This document shows, one piece after another, positions 36,672-46,362 of a stretch of DNA of 64,000 nucleotides. The translations under genes were made by a program, and so were the position numbers. The stretch lies in assembly GCF_007692705.1 (NCBI RefSeq), contig NZ_REBN01000128.1:1-64000 (forward strand), given 5' to 3'. This DNA is from Mongoliibacter sp. Its GTDB lineage: Bacteria > Bacteroidota > Bacteroidia > Cytophagales > Cyclobacteriaceae. The stretch's first letter is position 1. Every line of letters starts with the position of its first letter. The notes under the pieces were generated by a model. The model was given only the letters and a program-made list of their open reading frames with translations, had not been told where the DNA came from and did not search any database.

Positions 36672-38237
36672 CTACGGTTTCAATATATACTTATTTGCCA
36701 ACTTTTTGAAGTCTTCCAACTCAGAGTTGACCCAGCTGTCATCTTTCCCCAACTCCAAAGCCATTAGCTTCGCAACTACGGGTGCCATTTGAACAGCTGC
36801 TTTTGCATCTAAAAGCAACATTCTTATCCTCCTACTCAATACATCTTCCACCTTGACCGCCATTTCATACCTTGCACTCCATACAACTTCAGCTTTGGTG
36901 TAGGGATATTCAGCATGAAGCTTTTCCCCCAGACTGGCATCAGCTTTTATCATTTTTTGTATCTCTGCAGCATGAGATCCATATCCTTTCCAATGACCAT
37001 CTTGAGGACTTTGAGTGTAGCCATGGTATTTGATATTTCCCGATTTACTTTCATTTAGTTTTTCTCCAGTTACCTGTGGAAAATAAGAAACCGTATCCTC
37101 TCCCATTTTGCGAAAAGTCGTCCACTTACCCCCGGTAATAGAAATGAGCTTGCTATCCGAGACGATTACTTTATGAGATCTTGAAATTTCTTTTGTTTTG
37201 GTGCTTCCTTCTTTTGGGGCAGCTAGTGGCCTTAAGCCTGCAAATACAGATAATACATCTTCTCTACTTGGGGCTTTGCTCAAATAAGCCTCTGCGGTTT
37301 CTAGTATGAAATCAATTTCTTTGACCAGCGCCTCAGGCTCAAGTTTCGCTTTATCTCTAAGTGTATCCGTAGTCCCTACTACAAGCTTCCCATGCCATGG
37401 CACTGCAAATAAAACCCTACCATCAGAAGTTTTTGGAATCATCAGGGCATCTTTCCCCCCGAGGAAACTCTGATCCAATACCAAGTGTATTCCCTGACTT
37501 GGCTGTATACTTTTAGGCGCCTCAGGCTTATCCATTTTCAGAATCTTATCAGCAAATACACCTGTAGCATTGACCACCATTTTAGCATTGATATTGTAAT
37601 TCTTCTTACTAAAAGTATCCTGGACTTTGACACCGGAAGTTGTACCAGCATCATCTTTCAGCAATCCAACTACCTTGACATAATTAAGCATACAGCCACC
37701 CATTTCATTACAGGTCATGGCAATACTCAATGCAAGTCTTGCATCATCAAACTGTCCATCATGGTAAACTACACCTCCACTAAGTCCTTTACTTTTTACT
37801 TGCGGCAACCTTGCCATGGTTTCTTTTTTTGAAATAAACCTTGACTTACCCAACCTCAAACGACCTGCCATCCAATCATAGATTTTTAAACCTACGCTAT
37901 ATTGGATACGATCAAAAATAGAGTAAATCGGAATAATAAAAGGCTGGTTATAGGTTAGGTGTGGAGCATTTTGCAGTAACCGGCCTCTTTCCCTCAATGC
38001 TTCAAATACAAGCCCTACATCCCCTTGCGCAAGATACCTCACGCCACCGTGAACCAACTTGGTACTTCTGCTTGAGGTTCCGGTGGCAAAATCAGCTTTT
38101 TCTACCAATACCACGGAAAGACCTCTAGAAAGAGCATCCAAAGCAACTCCCAAACCCGATGCCCCTCCACCTATCACAGCAATATCCCAAACTTCCCCTT
38201 TGTCATTTATCCGATCAAGATTTTTAATTCTATCCAT
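36672..38237 (-). CDS. glpD: Aerobic glycerol-3-phosphate dehydrogenase
   Basis: ATG at 38237 replaces the track's TTG (38258), because the latter falls in the likely -7 promoter box. The 521-residue flavoprotein has the FAD-binding Rossmann motif DIAVIGGGASGLGVALDALSRG followed by TGTSSRSTKLVHGGVRYL. Also present are GVVYHDGQFDDARL, VVGTTDTLRDKAKLEPEA and a late GLRPLAAP/SITGGKWTTFRKMGEDTV. It oxidises glycerol 3-phosphate to dihydroxyacetone phosphate and feeds electrons to quinone at the inner membrane. First gene of glpD-glpK-glpF, divergent from glpR. Confidence 0.97.
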   Translation of the reverse strand: MDRIKNLDRINDKGEVWDIAVIGGGASGLGVALDALSRGLSVVLVEKADFATGTSSRSTKLVHGGVRYLAQGDVGLVFEALRERGRLLQNAPHLTYNQPFIIPIYSIFDRIQYSVGLKIYDWMAGRLRLGKSRFISKKETMARLPQVKSKGLSGGVVYHDGQFDDARLALSIAMTCNEMGGCMLNYVKVVGLLKDDAGTTSGVKVQDTFSKKNYNINAKMVVNATGVFADKILKMDKPEAPKSIQPSQGIHLVLDQSFLGGKDALMIPKTSDGRVLFAVPWHGKLVVGTTDTLRDKAKLEPEALVKEIDFILETAEAYLSKAPSREDVLSVFAGLRPLAAPKEGSTKTKEISRSHKVIVSDSKLISITGGKWTTFRKMGEDTVSYFPQVTGEKLNESKSGNIKYHGYTQSPQDGHWKGYGSHAAEIQKMIKADASLGEKLHAEYPYTKAEVVWSARYEMAVKVEDVLSRRIRMLLLDAKAAVQMAPVVAKLMALELGKDDSWVNSELEDFKKLANKYILKP

Positions 38238-38255
38238 TCCGCTTCTTGTTTGAAT

Positions 38256-38335
38256 CAAAAGTAATAAAAAAGGAAATAAAAAGAAACAAAAGGAAACATA
38301 TTATTAATTTTGTATTTCTTTTACTTTCCTTTTAT
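38256..38335. promoter_or_regulatory. glpD promoter and likely GlpR operator repeats
   Basis: On the minus strand TACTTTTG (38263-38256) fits TAnnTTTG, with a TTTG (38290-38287) 23 bases upstream. Over the same stretch the + strand carries AAGGAAATAAAAAGAAAC and GAAACAAAAGGAAAC repeats, and an inverted copy TTTCTTTTACTTTCCTTTTATT sits on the glpR side. Repeats of this kind between a DeoR-family regulator and its divergent target operon are likely binding sites; binding itself is inference. Confidence 0.6.
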
Positions 38336-38372
38336 TGAAGATTATGATTACTTTTAGTCGAAAGAAATACCA

Positions 38373-39134
38373 ATGACCATTGCAGAAAGACATAAATATA
38401 TTTTAGATGAGTTGAACAAAAATGGTTTTGTCGGGGTAGCCGAGCTCAGCAAAGAACTGGACGTGACAGTCGTAACCATAAGGAAAGACCTTAAAATCCT
38501 GGAGGATAAAGGCCTCCTCTATCGTTCACATGGATCGGCAACACCTGCTTCACCTTATGTAAATGACAGATCTGTAAATGAAAAGAAACTTGTTCGGGTA
38601 GAGGAAAAAATGAAAATTGCTTCAGAAGCAGCAAAGCTTATAGATGAAGACGATGCCATTATCATCGGTTCAGGTACTACTGTGGTTTCATTTGCTCAGG
38701 CAATACCCAAAAATAAAAAATTGACTGTCCTTACTGCCGCCATGAATGTAACGCTAGCCTTGATCGACGCTCCTGAGATCGAAATTGTTCAATTGGGGGG
38801 AGTGGTCCGGAAAAGTAGCAGTTCGGTCGTTGGAAATTTTGCCGATGAAATGCTTCAACAATTTGCCTGTTCAAAGCTTTTTCTCAGTGCTGATGGAATC
38901 AGCTTGGATCATGGTCTTACCACTTCCCATATGATGGAAGCACACCTGAACGCAAGGATGATTAAAGGTGTGCAAAAAACTATAGTACTTGCAGATTCAA
39001 GCAAATTTGGGAAAAAGGGTTTTGGCAAAATCTGCAATTTAGAAGATATTGATATGGTGATTACGGATTCTGGAATTCCTGAACTCTATAAAGAAAAGCT
39101 AGAAGAAATAGGGATTGAAGTAAGGATATTATAG
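38373..39134 (+). CDS. glpR: DeoR/GlpR-family transcriptional repressor
   Basis: This 253-residue protein has an N-terminal DeoR winged helix (GFVGVAELSKELDVTVVTIRKDLKILEDKGLLYRSHGSA) and a C-terminal sugar-phosphate sensor domain (DDAIIIGSGTTVVSFAQAIP, VQLGGVVRKSSSSVVGNFA, LFLSADGISLDHGLTTSH, VLADSSKFGKKGFGKI). GlpR-type members are released from DNA by glycerol 3-phosphate. Divergent placement to glpD-glpK-glpF across a repeat-rich 135-base region makes it the regulator of that operon and probably of itself. ATG at 38373. A hairpin follows its stop. Confidence 0.93.
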   Translation: MTIAERHKYILDELNKNGFVGVAELSKELDVTVVTIRKDLKILEDKGLLYRSHGSATPASPYVNDRSVNEKKLVRVEEKMKIASEAAKLIDEDDAIIIGSGTTVVSFAQAIPKNKKLTVLTAAMNVTLALIDAPEIEIVQLGGVVRKSSSSVVGNFADEMLQQFACSKLFLSADGISLDHGLTTSHMMEAHLNARMIKGVQKTIVLADSSKFGKKGFGKICNLEDIDMVITDSGIPELYKEKLEEIGIEVRIL

Positions 39135-39177
39135 CCTTCCTCATTTTCTCAATGACAAAGCATATATGTAAATAAAA

Positions 39178-39201
39178 AGAGCACTGATTACTCAGCGCTC
39201 T
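39178..39201 (+). terminator. Possible terminator of glpR
   Basis: AGAGCACTGA, loop TTAC, TCAGCGCTCT pair with one mismatch. The following sequence is A+T-rich but not a pure T run, so the call is moderate. Confidence 0.5.
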
Positions 39202-39352
39202 AATATATTTTAAAATGATTTTAAGCTACTTTGATTGTAACCTTAGGTTCTAGTATTAATGTTTGCACTTGATCAGTATCAATTAGTTTCGAAATGAATC
39301 AAAAAGCAGACATTTATTTCACTACTGGCATAATTACGTAAATACATAGATT

Positions 39353-39871
39353 TTAAAAATCCCTGTACAACTTTCTTTCCACTTTTGAGCCGCCCTTATC
39401 ATCCAAGGTAACTACAAAAATATAATCGTATTCTATATCTTCTAATTCAGGGTATTTTACACCGTCTCCCACAAAATAATTAACAAGATGATGCACAGTA
39501 TTACTGTGCCCCACTACCAATATATTCCCTTTCCTTTTCTTTAACTCGTTTACCAAATCATCATGCCTTTCAGCATCATAGGCTTCAATCTCTGCACCAG
39601 AATGATTGGAGACATGTCTTGCAGTAGCTATTGTGCGAATGGTGTTGGTACTAAAAACATGGGTAATCTGCTTATCTTCCAAAATCTGACCAAGCTTTAC
39701 AGCCCTAGCCGAACCGGCGACACTCAATTCAGGATCATCTTCAAGCAATAGTTTCTCAGCATGACGAACAACATAGATTGTTTTGGATTCCTGTTTTTGA
39801 GTACATGAGTACTGAAATGCCAAGGTAATGATTACAAAAATTACACTTTTAAAATACCTGAGTCTATTCAT
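39353..39871 (-). CDS. Histidine phosphatase superfamily lipoprotein
   Basis: This 172-residue protein has a signal ending in FQYSCTQ (lipobox) and a small phosphoglycerate-mutase/SixA-like domain. The catalytic His is in TIYVVRHAEK, the typical Arg in FSTNTIRTIATARHV and the second His in ILVVGHSNTVHHLVNYF. It lacks the long helical insert of phytases. It is probably an extracytoplasmic phosphatase of unknown substrate. It stands alone between glpR and the SusCD locus, on the strand opposite to glpR. ATG at 39871. Confidence 0.85.
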   Translation of the reverse strand: MNRLRYFKSVIFVIITLAFQYSCTQKQESKTIYVVRHAEKLLLEDDPELSVAGSARAVKLGQILEDKQITHVFSTNTIRTIATARHVSNHSGAEIEAYDAERHDDLVNELKKRKGNILVVGHSNTVHHLVNYFVGDGVKYPELEDIEYDYIFVVTLDDKGGSKVERKLYRDF

Positions 39872-40020
39872 CTTAACATTTATTCATTCAAATTAATAAC
39901 TTCATTTCCTGAAAACCTGATTAAAGTCAAGTGTATCAACCCTTGAACAACTTGTCAAAACTACTATATCGCTGAATTTTTATCCTATTAATTGAATTGA
40001 ATATTACCTGAAACGAGAGA

Positions 40021-40695
40021 TTATTTGTTCTTTTCAGCATTCATCAGCATGATAAGTCTTCTAATGTCATTTTTATCCTTCAGGTCTAGTTTGTAATTAT
40101 TACTTAAATCATTGATTATAGAATAACCCTCATCTCCAAAGAATCCAACAAGAGCTTTCTTTCTAGGCTTCCAAAGAAATGCTTCACCATCCTTAAAAAC
40201 ATATAAATCTTCGGTATTAGAAAATGCCTTTGCTCTTTGTGAACCGTAAGTCGCACCTGGATCATCAATCATCTTTTTATATTTATGATTGACAAGAGTA
40301 TAATCTCCGTCAACCAATATTTCTACAAACCTATTAGATCCTATACCGGGAATATTATATCCAGAGCGAAATAACTGTGGAGCAGATTTGGCATTTAAAA
40401 TAAATCCATTGATTCTACCTGGAGAATAGGCCATCAACTCTCTGCCCTCCCTATATTCAAGAGTATGATTGAAGGCATTAAATGCTATTACCACTTCCTC
40501 AGCAGTATCTTTTTCAGAAAAAATAATAGAACCCTGATCAAATTCTGTCCAATATTGAGAGCCCTTTACTTCGGGGTATGGGTTTGCCATCACTGGATTA
40601 CCAGTGGCCTGATCTCTCATAACCTGTAATTGAGCAGAAGCAAAACCAAATGAACAAACGTATACTATACTTACTAATAAACTAAACTTTTTCAT
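40021..40695 (-). CDS. Secreted protein of unknown function near SusCD locus
   Basis: ATG at 40695 (two codons inside the track start, which is TTG) begins a signal peptide (KKFSLLVSIVYVCSFGFASAQ), giving 224 residues. The mature part (NPYPEVKGSQYWTEFDQGSIIF, TYGSQRAKAFSNTEDLYVFKDGEAFLWKPRKKALVGFFGDE) recalls uncharacterised Bacteroidota exported proteins that often accompany other envelope genes; no domain name is assured. It is separated from the SusD operon by a strong terminator, so it probably has its own promoter or is reached by read-through. Confidence 0.65.
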   Translation of the reverse strand: MKKFSLLVSIVYVCSFGFASAQLQVMRDQATGNPVMANPYPEVKGSQYWTEFDQGSIIFSEKDTAEEVVIAFNAFNHTLEYREGRELMAYSPGRINGFILNAKSAPQLFRSGYNIPGIGSNRFVEILVDGDYTLVNHKYKKMIDDPGATYGSQRAKAFSNTEDLYVFKDGEAFLWKPRKKALVGFFGDEGYSIINDLSNNYKLDLKDKNDIRRLIMLMNAEKNK

Positions 40696-40709
40696 ATACA
40701 AATCTAAAT

Positions 40710-40735
40710 AAAAGGCCGGAAATATCCGGCCTTTT
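40710..40735 (-). terminator. Rho-independent terminator of the SusCD operon
   Basis: AAAAGGCCGGA, loop AATA, TCCGGCCTTTT forms a perfect 11-base stem with T runs on both strands. It lies 25 bases beyond the stop of the accessory lipoprotein gene. Confidence 0.9.
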
Positions 40736-40760
40736 ATTCTATAAATTATTGGAATAATGA

Positions 40761-41249
40761 TTATCCTTCCACTGCTGGAGGGCTTGGTCTGGTTATTCTC
40801 AATTGTACTCTTTTGTAGTTTTCACTTGCCTGAATAGTGGAATTACCTTCCAACTCTAGCAACAAGTCAACTGAACCACCGATTTCACCGGTATTGATGA
40901 TGTCCACCTCTAAAGTAGCAGTGGAAGAGTTAGCCGGGATTACCAAAGATCCGGATACATTGTAATCGGTTCCTTCTACTGCTGTAGTTCCTTCAGACAC
41001 TACTCTGTAAGTAATGGTCTCGTCACTGTCTCTCTGTCTGGCAACAAGATTTACTTGAAGTCCATAAGTGCCAATGCTGTTTGCGATGGATATCCTTGGG
41101 TAGTTTTGACCCGCAATAGGTGCGGTCACTACTGAGGCCTGGAATTCAACCTCAGCTCCTTCCCAAATCGGATAGTTCTGCTCGATACAAGAACCGAACA
41201 CAAAAACCATCACAAGAGAAAATATAGATAATATCTTTTTCATAGTCAT
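40761..41249 (-). CDS. SusCD-associated lipoprotein with Calx-beta/DUF4843-like domain
   Basis: Start at ATG 41249 (track TTG at 41255; another ATG at 41243). The 162-residue protein has a lipoprotein signal (ILSIFSLVMVFVFGSCIEQ). A beta-sandwich region with DSDETITYRVVSEGTTAVEGTDYNV, SLVIPANSSTATLEVDI and GGSVDLLLELEGNSTIQASENY matches Calx-beta or DUF4843-type surface lipoproteins found with SusCD pairs. It should sit at the outer-membrane surface and assist ligand binding; the ligand is unknown. It starts eight bases after the SusD stop. Confidence 0.8.
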   Translation of the reverse strand: MTMKKILSIFSLVMVFVFGSCIEQNYPIWEGAEVEFQASVVTAPIAGQNYPRISIANSIGTYGLQVNLVARQRDSDETITYRVVSEGTTAVEGTDYNVSGSLVIPANSSTATLEVDIINTGEIGGSVDLLLELEGNSTIQASENYKRVQLRITRPSPPAVEG

Positions 41250-41257
41250 TTTCAATT

Positions 41258-42805
41258 TTAGTATCCTCTGTTTTGATTAAGGTTCGTGTTACCATCAACC
41301 TCACGCTGAGGTATAAGAGGAAGTATTCTAAAGTCATCGAAAGGCACGAAGTTATTTGGACCTAAATATCTTTTATCCAAATCTCTTCCGTATCTCTTAA
41401 GATCAAAGAATCTATGTCCTTCAAACGCAAATTCTTTAAATCTTTCTATAAGGATCTCTTCAAGAATATCTTCACCGCTCATGGTTACAGGCTCAAGCCC
41501 TCTCAAAGCTTTGAAATCATTCAATTCTGCAAGTGCATCACCAGTATTACCCAACTGATAGTTGGCTTCAGCCCTGATCAAATGCATTTCAGACTTTCTG
41601 ATTACAGGAACGTTGTCACCATAAACAAATCCAGCCTTGGCTATGAATTTAACACATTCAATGTTTCTTGATCCTCTAACAGTACTTCCAGTAGTGTAAA
41701 GGTGAGCCCTTACATCTTCATTTCTGGTAACATCCCAGCTATTGTTGTCATCAGGATTATCACCCACTTGAAGCGGTGCCAATCCAAAGAAATCAAGGAC
41801 TCTTTGATTAGGCACGAAATCTCCCCATCCACCTTGCGCATTCTTGTTGTCTAAATTTAACAATACAGTAAAAGAAGATTGAAGTGATTCGTTAACACCG
41901 ATTGATTCACCAGCAATTTGAAATCTAACTTCAAACATAGCTTCAGGATGATTCTGTGCTCTCCAACCTTCTACATAATCCATACCGCCAAGAACAGTGC
42001 CTGCACCAGATGCTAAAGCCGCAGTAGCTGCGTCTCTTGCAGCAGCCCAGTTACCTCTATAGAGTTCTACTCTTGCCAATAGACCTTGAGCAGCTCCTAC
42101 TGAAGCAAACTGAGAACCAGCCCTGCTTGAAGTACTCAAAGCAGTAATCGCTTCGTTTAGGTCTAATACAATTTGTGCATAATTCTCATCGATTGTAGCT
42201 CTTGGAGAATTCCTTGTAAATGCGATATCAGAAGTAATTGAACCTTCCAAAGGCATAGGAATTCCACCTTCGTCAACCAAACCTGGCTGATAAATAGCTG
42301 TTGGAATGTAAGTATATACTTTCGCCAAGTCGAAGTAGTTTAAAGCTCTTAAGAACTTCAATTCGCCTTCCCATCTTGCAAGCTGGGCAGCAGAAGCGCC
42401 TTCAACTCCAGAAGCTACCGCATCAAGAATTAGATTAGCCTCATTGATGGCAAAATAAGTAGTTTGCCAGAAACTCAGGTTGTTGGCAGGTATGGAATTA
42501 AAGTGCGCATTTGGCTGATTATTATTTTCCTGAATCAAACGTCCGGAATTGGAAGTAGTTCTTCCCACATCTGCCAAAGCATCAGATAATGCCAATAGGT
42601 TTCTACCATAATTATTGGTAGCCCTAAGCCTTCCATACACGGAATTTACAGCAGCATCTACACCATCGGGTGTGTTCAATGCTAGATCTGCATCAATTGA
42701 TTGTCTCGGGTCAACATTCAAGTCACAGGAAGAAACCGCAACTCCAAGTCCCAAGAGAACCGTAAATGCATATTTATATATATAATTTTTCATTTTCATT
42801 GTCAT
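41258..42805 (-). CDS. susD: SusD/RagB-family nutrient-binding lipoprotein
   Basis: This 515-residue protein has a lipoprotein signal with Cys in LGLGVAVSSCDLNVDP and the SusD helical (TPR-like) fold. It shows VDAAVNSVYGRLRATNNYGRNL, WQTTYFAINEANLILDAV, GELKFLRALNYFDLAKVY, ARVELYRGNWAAARDAATAAL, VPVIRKSEMHLIRAEANYQLG and the C-terminal ERFKEFAFEGHRFFDLKRYG. It binds substrate on the cell surface and works with the SusC barrel, whose gene lies five bases upstream. No glycoside hydrolase or peptidase is adjacent to name the substrate. ATG at 42805. Confidence 0.96.
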   Translation of the reverse strand: MTMKMKNYIYKYAFTVLLGLGVAVSSCDLNVDPRQSIDADLALNTPDGVDAAVNSVYGRLRATNNYGRNLLALSDALADVGRTTSNSGRLIQENNNQPNAHFNSIPANNLSFWQTTYFAINEANLILDAVASGVEGASAAQLARWEGELKFLRALNYFDLAKVYTYIPTAIYQPGLVDEGGIPMPLEGSITSDIAFTRNSPRATIDENYAQIVLDLNEAITALSTSSRAGSQFASVGAAQGLLARVELYRGNWAAARDAATAALASGAGTVLGGMDYVEGWRAQNHPEAMFEVRFQIAGESIGVNESLQSSFTVLLNLDNKNAQGGWGDFVPNQRVLDFFGLAPLQVGDNPDDNNSWDVTRNEDVRAHLYTTGSTVRGSRNIECVKFIAKAGFVYGDNVPVIRKSEMHLIRAEANYQLGNTGDALAELNDFKALRGLEPVTMSGEDILEEILIERFKEFAFEGHRFFDLKRYGRDLDKRYLGPNNFVPFDDFRILPLIPQREVDGNTNLNQNRGY

Positions 42806-42810
42806 CTATT

Positions 42811-45800
42811 TTAAAATCCTAACTGTACACCGATCTGATAACTTTTTACAATCGGAAGCTGACCTGTACCTGCACCAACGAACTCAGGATCATATCCAGG
42901 ATAGTTAGAGTATGTCCAAAGGTTCATTCCTTGAGCATATACCCTAGCTCTGGTAAGTCCCAAGCTTCTAAGAGTACTTGGATTAAAGCTGTATCCAAAT
43001 TGCAATTGTGCTAATCTGATAAAGTCAGCATTCAAAAGCCCTGCAGTACCGAAGTTTCTTCCTTGGCTTCTTACTTCATTACCACCATTGGAGTTACCTA
43101 CGTTTCTTGGAATATCAGTCATATCACCTGGGCTTGTCCACTGTCTGTCTACCACTTCTCTTAGGGTATTCAAAGCCAAACGGGTACCTGCTTCTCTCAT
43201 AAAGCTATATTGACCATCAGTAACCACCGCACCATATTCATAAGTAAAGAATGCAGTCAGTTCAAATCCTTTGTATCTGAAGGTATTGCTTAGACCACCA
43301 TATATTGGGGCTAGGTTTGATCCGAAATATACTCTGTCTGCTGCAATAGGCTGGTAAGTTCTGTTACCTGCTGCATCCAACCACATAGGACGGCCTGTTG
43401 CTGGGTTAACACCGGCATACTCAGCAAAGAAATGTGAACCTGGTGCCTGATCTCCTGGGAAAGCAGGGTTTCCAACTGGCTGACCAACTGCTATACCCGG
43501 ATTAGCGGGAAGGAAATCCAAATCATCATAAAGAGAAATTACTTCATTTCTAATATATGTAAAGTTGAAGGATGTTCTCCAAGAGAAACCGCTTCTATCT
43601 ATGTTCACAGTACTTACTTCAAATTCAACACCCCTGTTCATCAACTCACCCACATTGTTGGCAATAGAGCTGAATCCATTTGTCCAAAGGATAGGTTGAT
43701 TCAAAAGCAAATTCTTGGTTCTCTGATCAAATAAATCAACAGAACCTGTAACCCTATTGCTGAAGAAACCGAAGTCAAGACCTAAGTTTACTGTTTCATT
43801 TGTCTCCCAACCTAAGTCAAGGTTAGCCAATGAAGTAGGTCTAATACCTGCATTTCCAGCGTAGTTACCTGCAGTTGGAGCGCCATAAAGACCTCTAGCT
43901 GCGAAGTTTCCAATCTGATCATTTCCAGATTGACCCCAAGAAGCTCTCAATTTCAAATCTGTAATCGTTTCGGAATCTTTTAAGAAATCTTCCATTGCAA
44001 TATTCCAACCAGCTCTAACAGATGGAAAAATACCATATTGTGTATTGGCTCCAAATCTGGAAGAACCATCATATCTTGCTGTAGCAGTAAATAGATACTT
44101 CTCTTTGTAGTTGTAGTTTGCGTTTGCAAATACACCTTGTCTTCTGTAACCTGTCCAGAAACCACCCACAAACTCCGGAGTAGCACCTGAATCGATATAC
44201 CTGAACTGGAATGTTGGGAAACCAATGGCTTCAGCATTCAACCCTTCTCTTGTTTCAGAAACAAATTCAAAACCTACCAAAGCCGTAAGGTTGTGGACAT
44301 TATTGAAAGTTTTGTTCCAATTTAAAGTGTGCGTGGTAATAAACCTTGTTCTCCAGTCATTTGCTGCAGTAGCTCTACCCCTTACCCCAGCCCCATCAGG
44401 AGTTCTTGGATCTCTATACCTGTTTTCAGTAAGCATTCTGTAATCAACACCTACCAATCCACGATAAGTAAGATTATCTAAGATTTTATAATTGGCAATA
44501 GCATTACCTACAATAGAGTTAGTGGTTGTTGTACCTGAGTTAAAATCATTAACCAAAGCAACGTTTTGATTCAAAACACCAGCAATATTAGTGTTGTAGC
44601 TACCATCTTCATTGAAAATTGCATTGTGTGGCAATACTGTTGAAGAGGAGAAAGCAGGATTACCCAAAAATGCACCATCTATAGCAAAAGGAGAATTTTG
44701 AGTAATGGTTGACAAGTTAATATTTGTTTCTAAAGTAAGTCTATCATTTGCTTTATGAGTCAAAGCCGTTCTAAATGTACCTCTTTCGAAATCGACTGGA
44801 CGGAATGAAGATTCTTGAACATTGTAAGAACCAGAAATAAAGAAAGTAGTTTTGTCATCACCACCGGAAACGTTAAGTTCATAGTTTTGAAGTCTACCTC
44901 TTCCCATCAATTGTCTTTGCCAATCAAATGTAGGCAGACCCAGACCAATGGCGTCAAGACCATCAGCACCCAATTCTTGCCAGTTACCTGGTAGTCTACC
45001 CATAGCATTCAAAGCATTTGCCTGAGGGTTACCAACGCCAGCATTGATCAAACCGTCTCTTCTCATAGTATACCACTCATCACCACCCAATACATCTAGT
45101 ATTTTCATTGGTTGAGTTTCACCTGCAAAAGCGTTGAATTCAAATCTTGCCTTACCTTGCTTACCTTTTTTAGTGGTAATAATAACAACACCATTAGCTG
45201 CCTGAGAACCATAAATAGCAGCAGAAGCTGCATCTTTAAGGATTTCCATAGACTCAATATCATTTGGGTTTAAGAAAGCAAGCGGGTTGTCTTGGGTAAA
45301 GCTAGCGTTACCTGCATTGTTCAGCTGAACACCATCTACAATAAAAAGTGGCTCATTACCTGCTGTAATAGAACCTACACCACGGATACGGATGTTAACC
45401 GCACCACCTGGAAGACCATTTGCAGATCTAACCTGTACACCGGCAGCTCTACCCTGCAACGCGCGGTCAAAAGATTGCATAGGAAGGTTTTCAATCAACT
45501 CACCTTTTACGGATGAAACCGCACCGGTGACTTCTCTTTTTGGCTGAGTACCGTAACCAGTTACGATAACTTCTTCCAAACTCCTAGTATCAGGCTGTAA
45601 TACCACATTGACCTGAGACCTATTACCAATATTGACTTCTTGCATTTCAGTACCTACAAATGAAAACACCAATGTGTTATTTCCTTGTGGGACATTCAGC
45701 GAGAAATTGCCGTCTAAGTCAGTAGCTGTACCCACAGTGGTACCTTTCACTACGACTGAGGCTCCCGGAATCGGTAACCCATCTTCTCCAGATGTCACCG

Positions 45801-45882
45801 TTCCAGTAACTACGCGACTTTGGGCAAATGCCGTAGCAGATGCCAACAAGAACGCAAGTCCTAGAAGTAAAATTTTCCTCAT
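42811..45882 (-). CDS. susC: SusC/RagA-family TonB-dependent outer-membrane transporter
   Basis: This 1023-residue protein has a signal peptide (RKILLLGLAFLLASATAFAQ) and an N-terminal carboxypeptidase-like domain (VVTGTVTSGEDGLPIPGASVVVKGT). A TonB-box-like segment (SLEEVIVTGYGTQPKREVTGAV) leads to the plug (LQGRAAGVQVRSANGLPGGAVNIRIRGVGSI, LFIVDGVQLNN) and a long barrel ending in IVKSYQIGVQLGF with a C-terminal Phe. It imports large ligands across the outer membrane using TonB energy, with SusD as lid. There is no STN domain, so control by an anti-sigma partner is not expected, and none is present. About 550 bases of A+T-rich DNA upstream should hold the promoter. Confidence 0.97.
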   Translation of the reverse strand: MRKILLLGLAFLLASATAFAQSRVVTGTVTSGEDGLPIPGASVVVKGTTVGTATDLDGNFSLNVPQGNNTLVFSFVGTEMQEVNIGNRSQVNVVLQPDTRSLEEVIVTGYGTQPKREVTGAVSSVKGELIENLPMQSFDRALQGRAAGVQVRSANGLPGGAVNIRIRGVGSITAGNEPLFIVDGVQLNNAGNASFTQDNPLAFLNPNDIESMEILKDAASAAIYGSQAANGVVIITTKKGKQGKARFEFNAFAGETQPMKILDVLGGDEWYTMRRDGLINAGVGNPQANALNAMGRLPGNWQELGADGLDAIGLGLPTFDWQRQLMGRGRLQNYELNVSGGDDKTTFFISGSYNVQESSFRPVDFERGTFRTALTHKANDRLTLETNINLSTITQNSPFAIDGAFLGNPAFSSSTVLPHNAIFNEDGSYNTNIAGVLNQNVALVNDFNSGTTTTNSIVGNAIANYKILDNLTYRGLVGVDYRMLTENRYRDPRTPDGAGVRGRATAANDWRTRFITTHTLNWNKTFNNVHNLTALVGFEFVSETREGLNAEAIGFPTFQFRYIDSGATPEFVGGFWTGYRRQGVFANANYNYKEKYLFTATARYDGSSRFGANTQYGIFPSVRAGWNIAMEDFLKDSETITDLKLRASWGQSGNDQIGNFAARGLYGAPTAGNYAGNAGIRPTSLANLDLGWETNETVNLGLDFGFFSNRVTGSVDLFDQRTKNLLLNQPILWTNGFSSIANNVGELMNRGVEFEVSTVNIDRSGFSWRTSFNFTYIRNEVISLYDDLDFLPANPGIAVGQPVGNPAFPGDQAPGSHFFAEYAGVNPATGRPMWLDAAGNRTYQPIAADRVYFGSNLAPIYGGLSNTFRYKGFELTAFFTYEYGAVVTDGQYSFMREAGTRLALNTLREVVDRQWTSPGDMTDIPRNVGNSNGGNEVRSQGRNFGTAGLLNADFIRLAQLQFGYSFNPSTLRSLGLTRARVYAQGMNLWTYSNYPGYDPEFVGAGTGQLPIVKSYQIGVQLGF

Positions 45883-46362
45883 AATTATAATGTTTGATTT
45901 AATGAACCCCCAATTCTATTTATAATCCTTAAATAATGCAAAACCATTTACATAAAATGCATATTCATGTTGATGTATTTAATTTAAAAAAATTCTGAAT
46001 AATCTATTTCTATAAAATTAAAGTTGTTATGAGTAGTGTATAAAGGACTTTAATAAATTTTAATTCTATTTATTATATATTTAAAGAATATTATTCTTTT
46101 TTAAAACTTCTTAACATTTAAGTAAATAAAAGTTAATATCGGTTAAGTCTCGAAAATATATTATTTCAATTTTCAACCTTTAAATAGCATATAAATAATA
46201 TTTTCACCAAATATTTTACTTTTATTACTATTGAAAAACTTAATTTAATTCTGAATTTCACCAATTATACAGGCAAATTAACCAAAGGAGGTATAAAAAG
46301 TATTTTTTTAAACTGAAAAAAGGTAAAATTGTGATATTTAAATATGCAAAGTTTATTAAAAA
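45883..46362. other. Long A+T-rich leader region upstream of susC
   Basis: No open reading frame, tRNA or strong hairpin is supported here. The sequence is extremely A+T-rich with many TATTTAA-type runs. It must contain the susC promoter and possibly a long 5' leader. On the minus strand a GGTTTTG about 90 bases before the susC ATG could be a -33 element, but the -7 match is poor. Confidence 0.5.
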
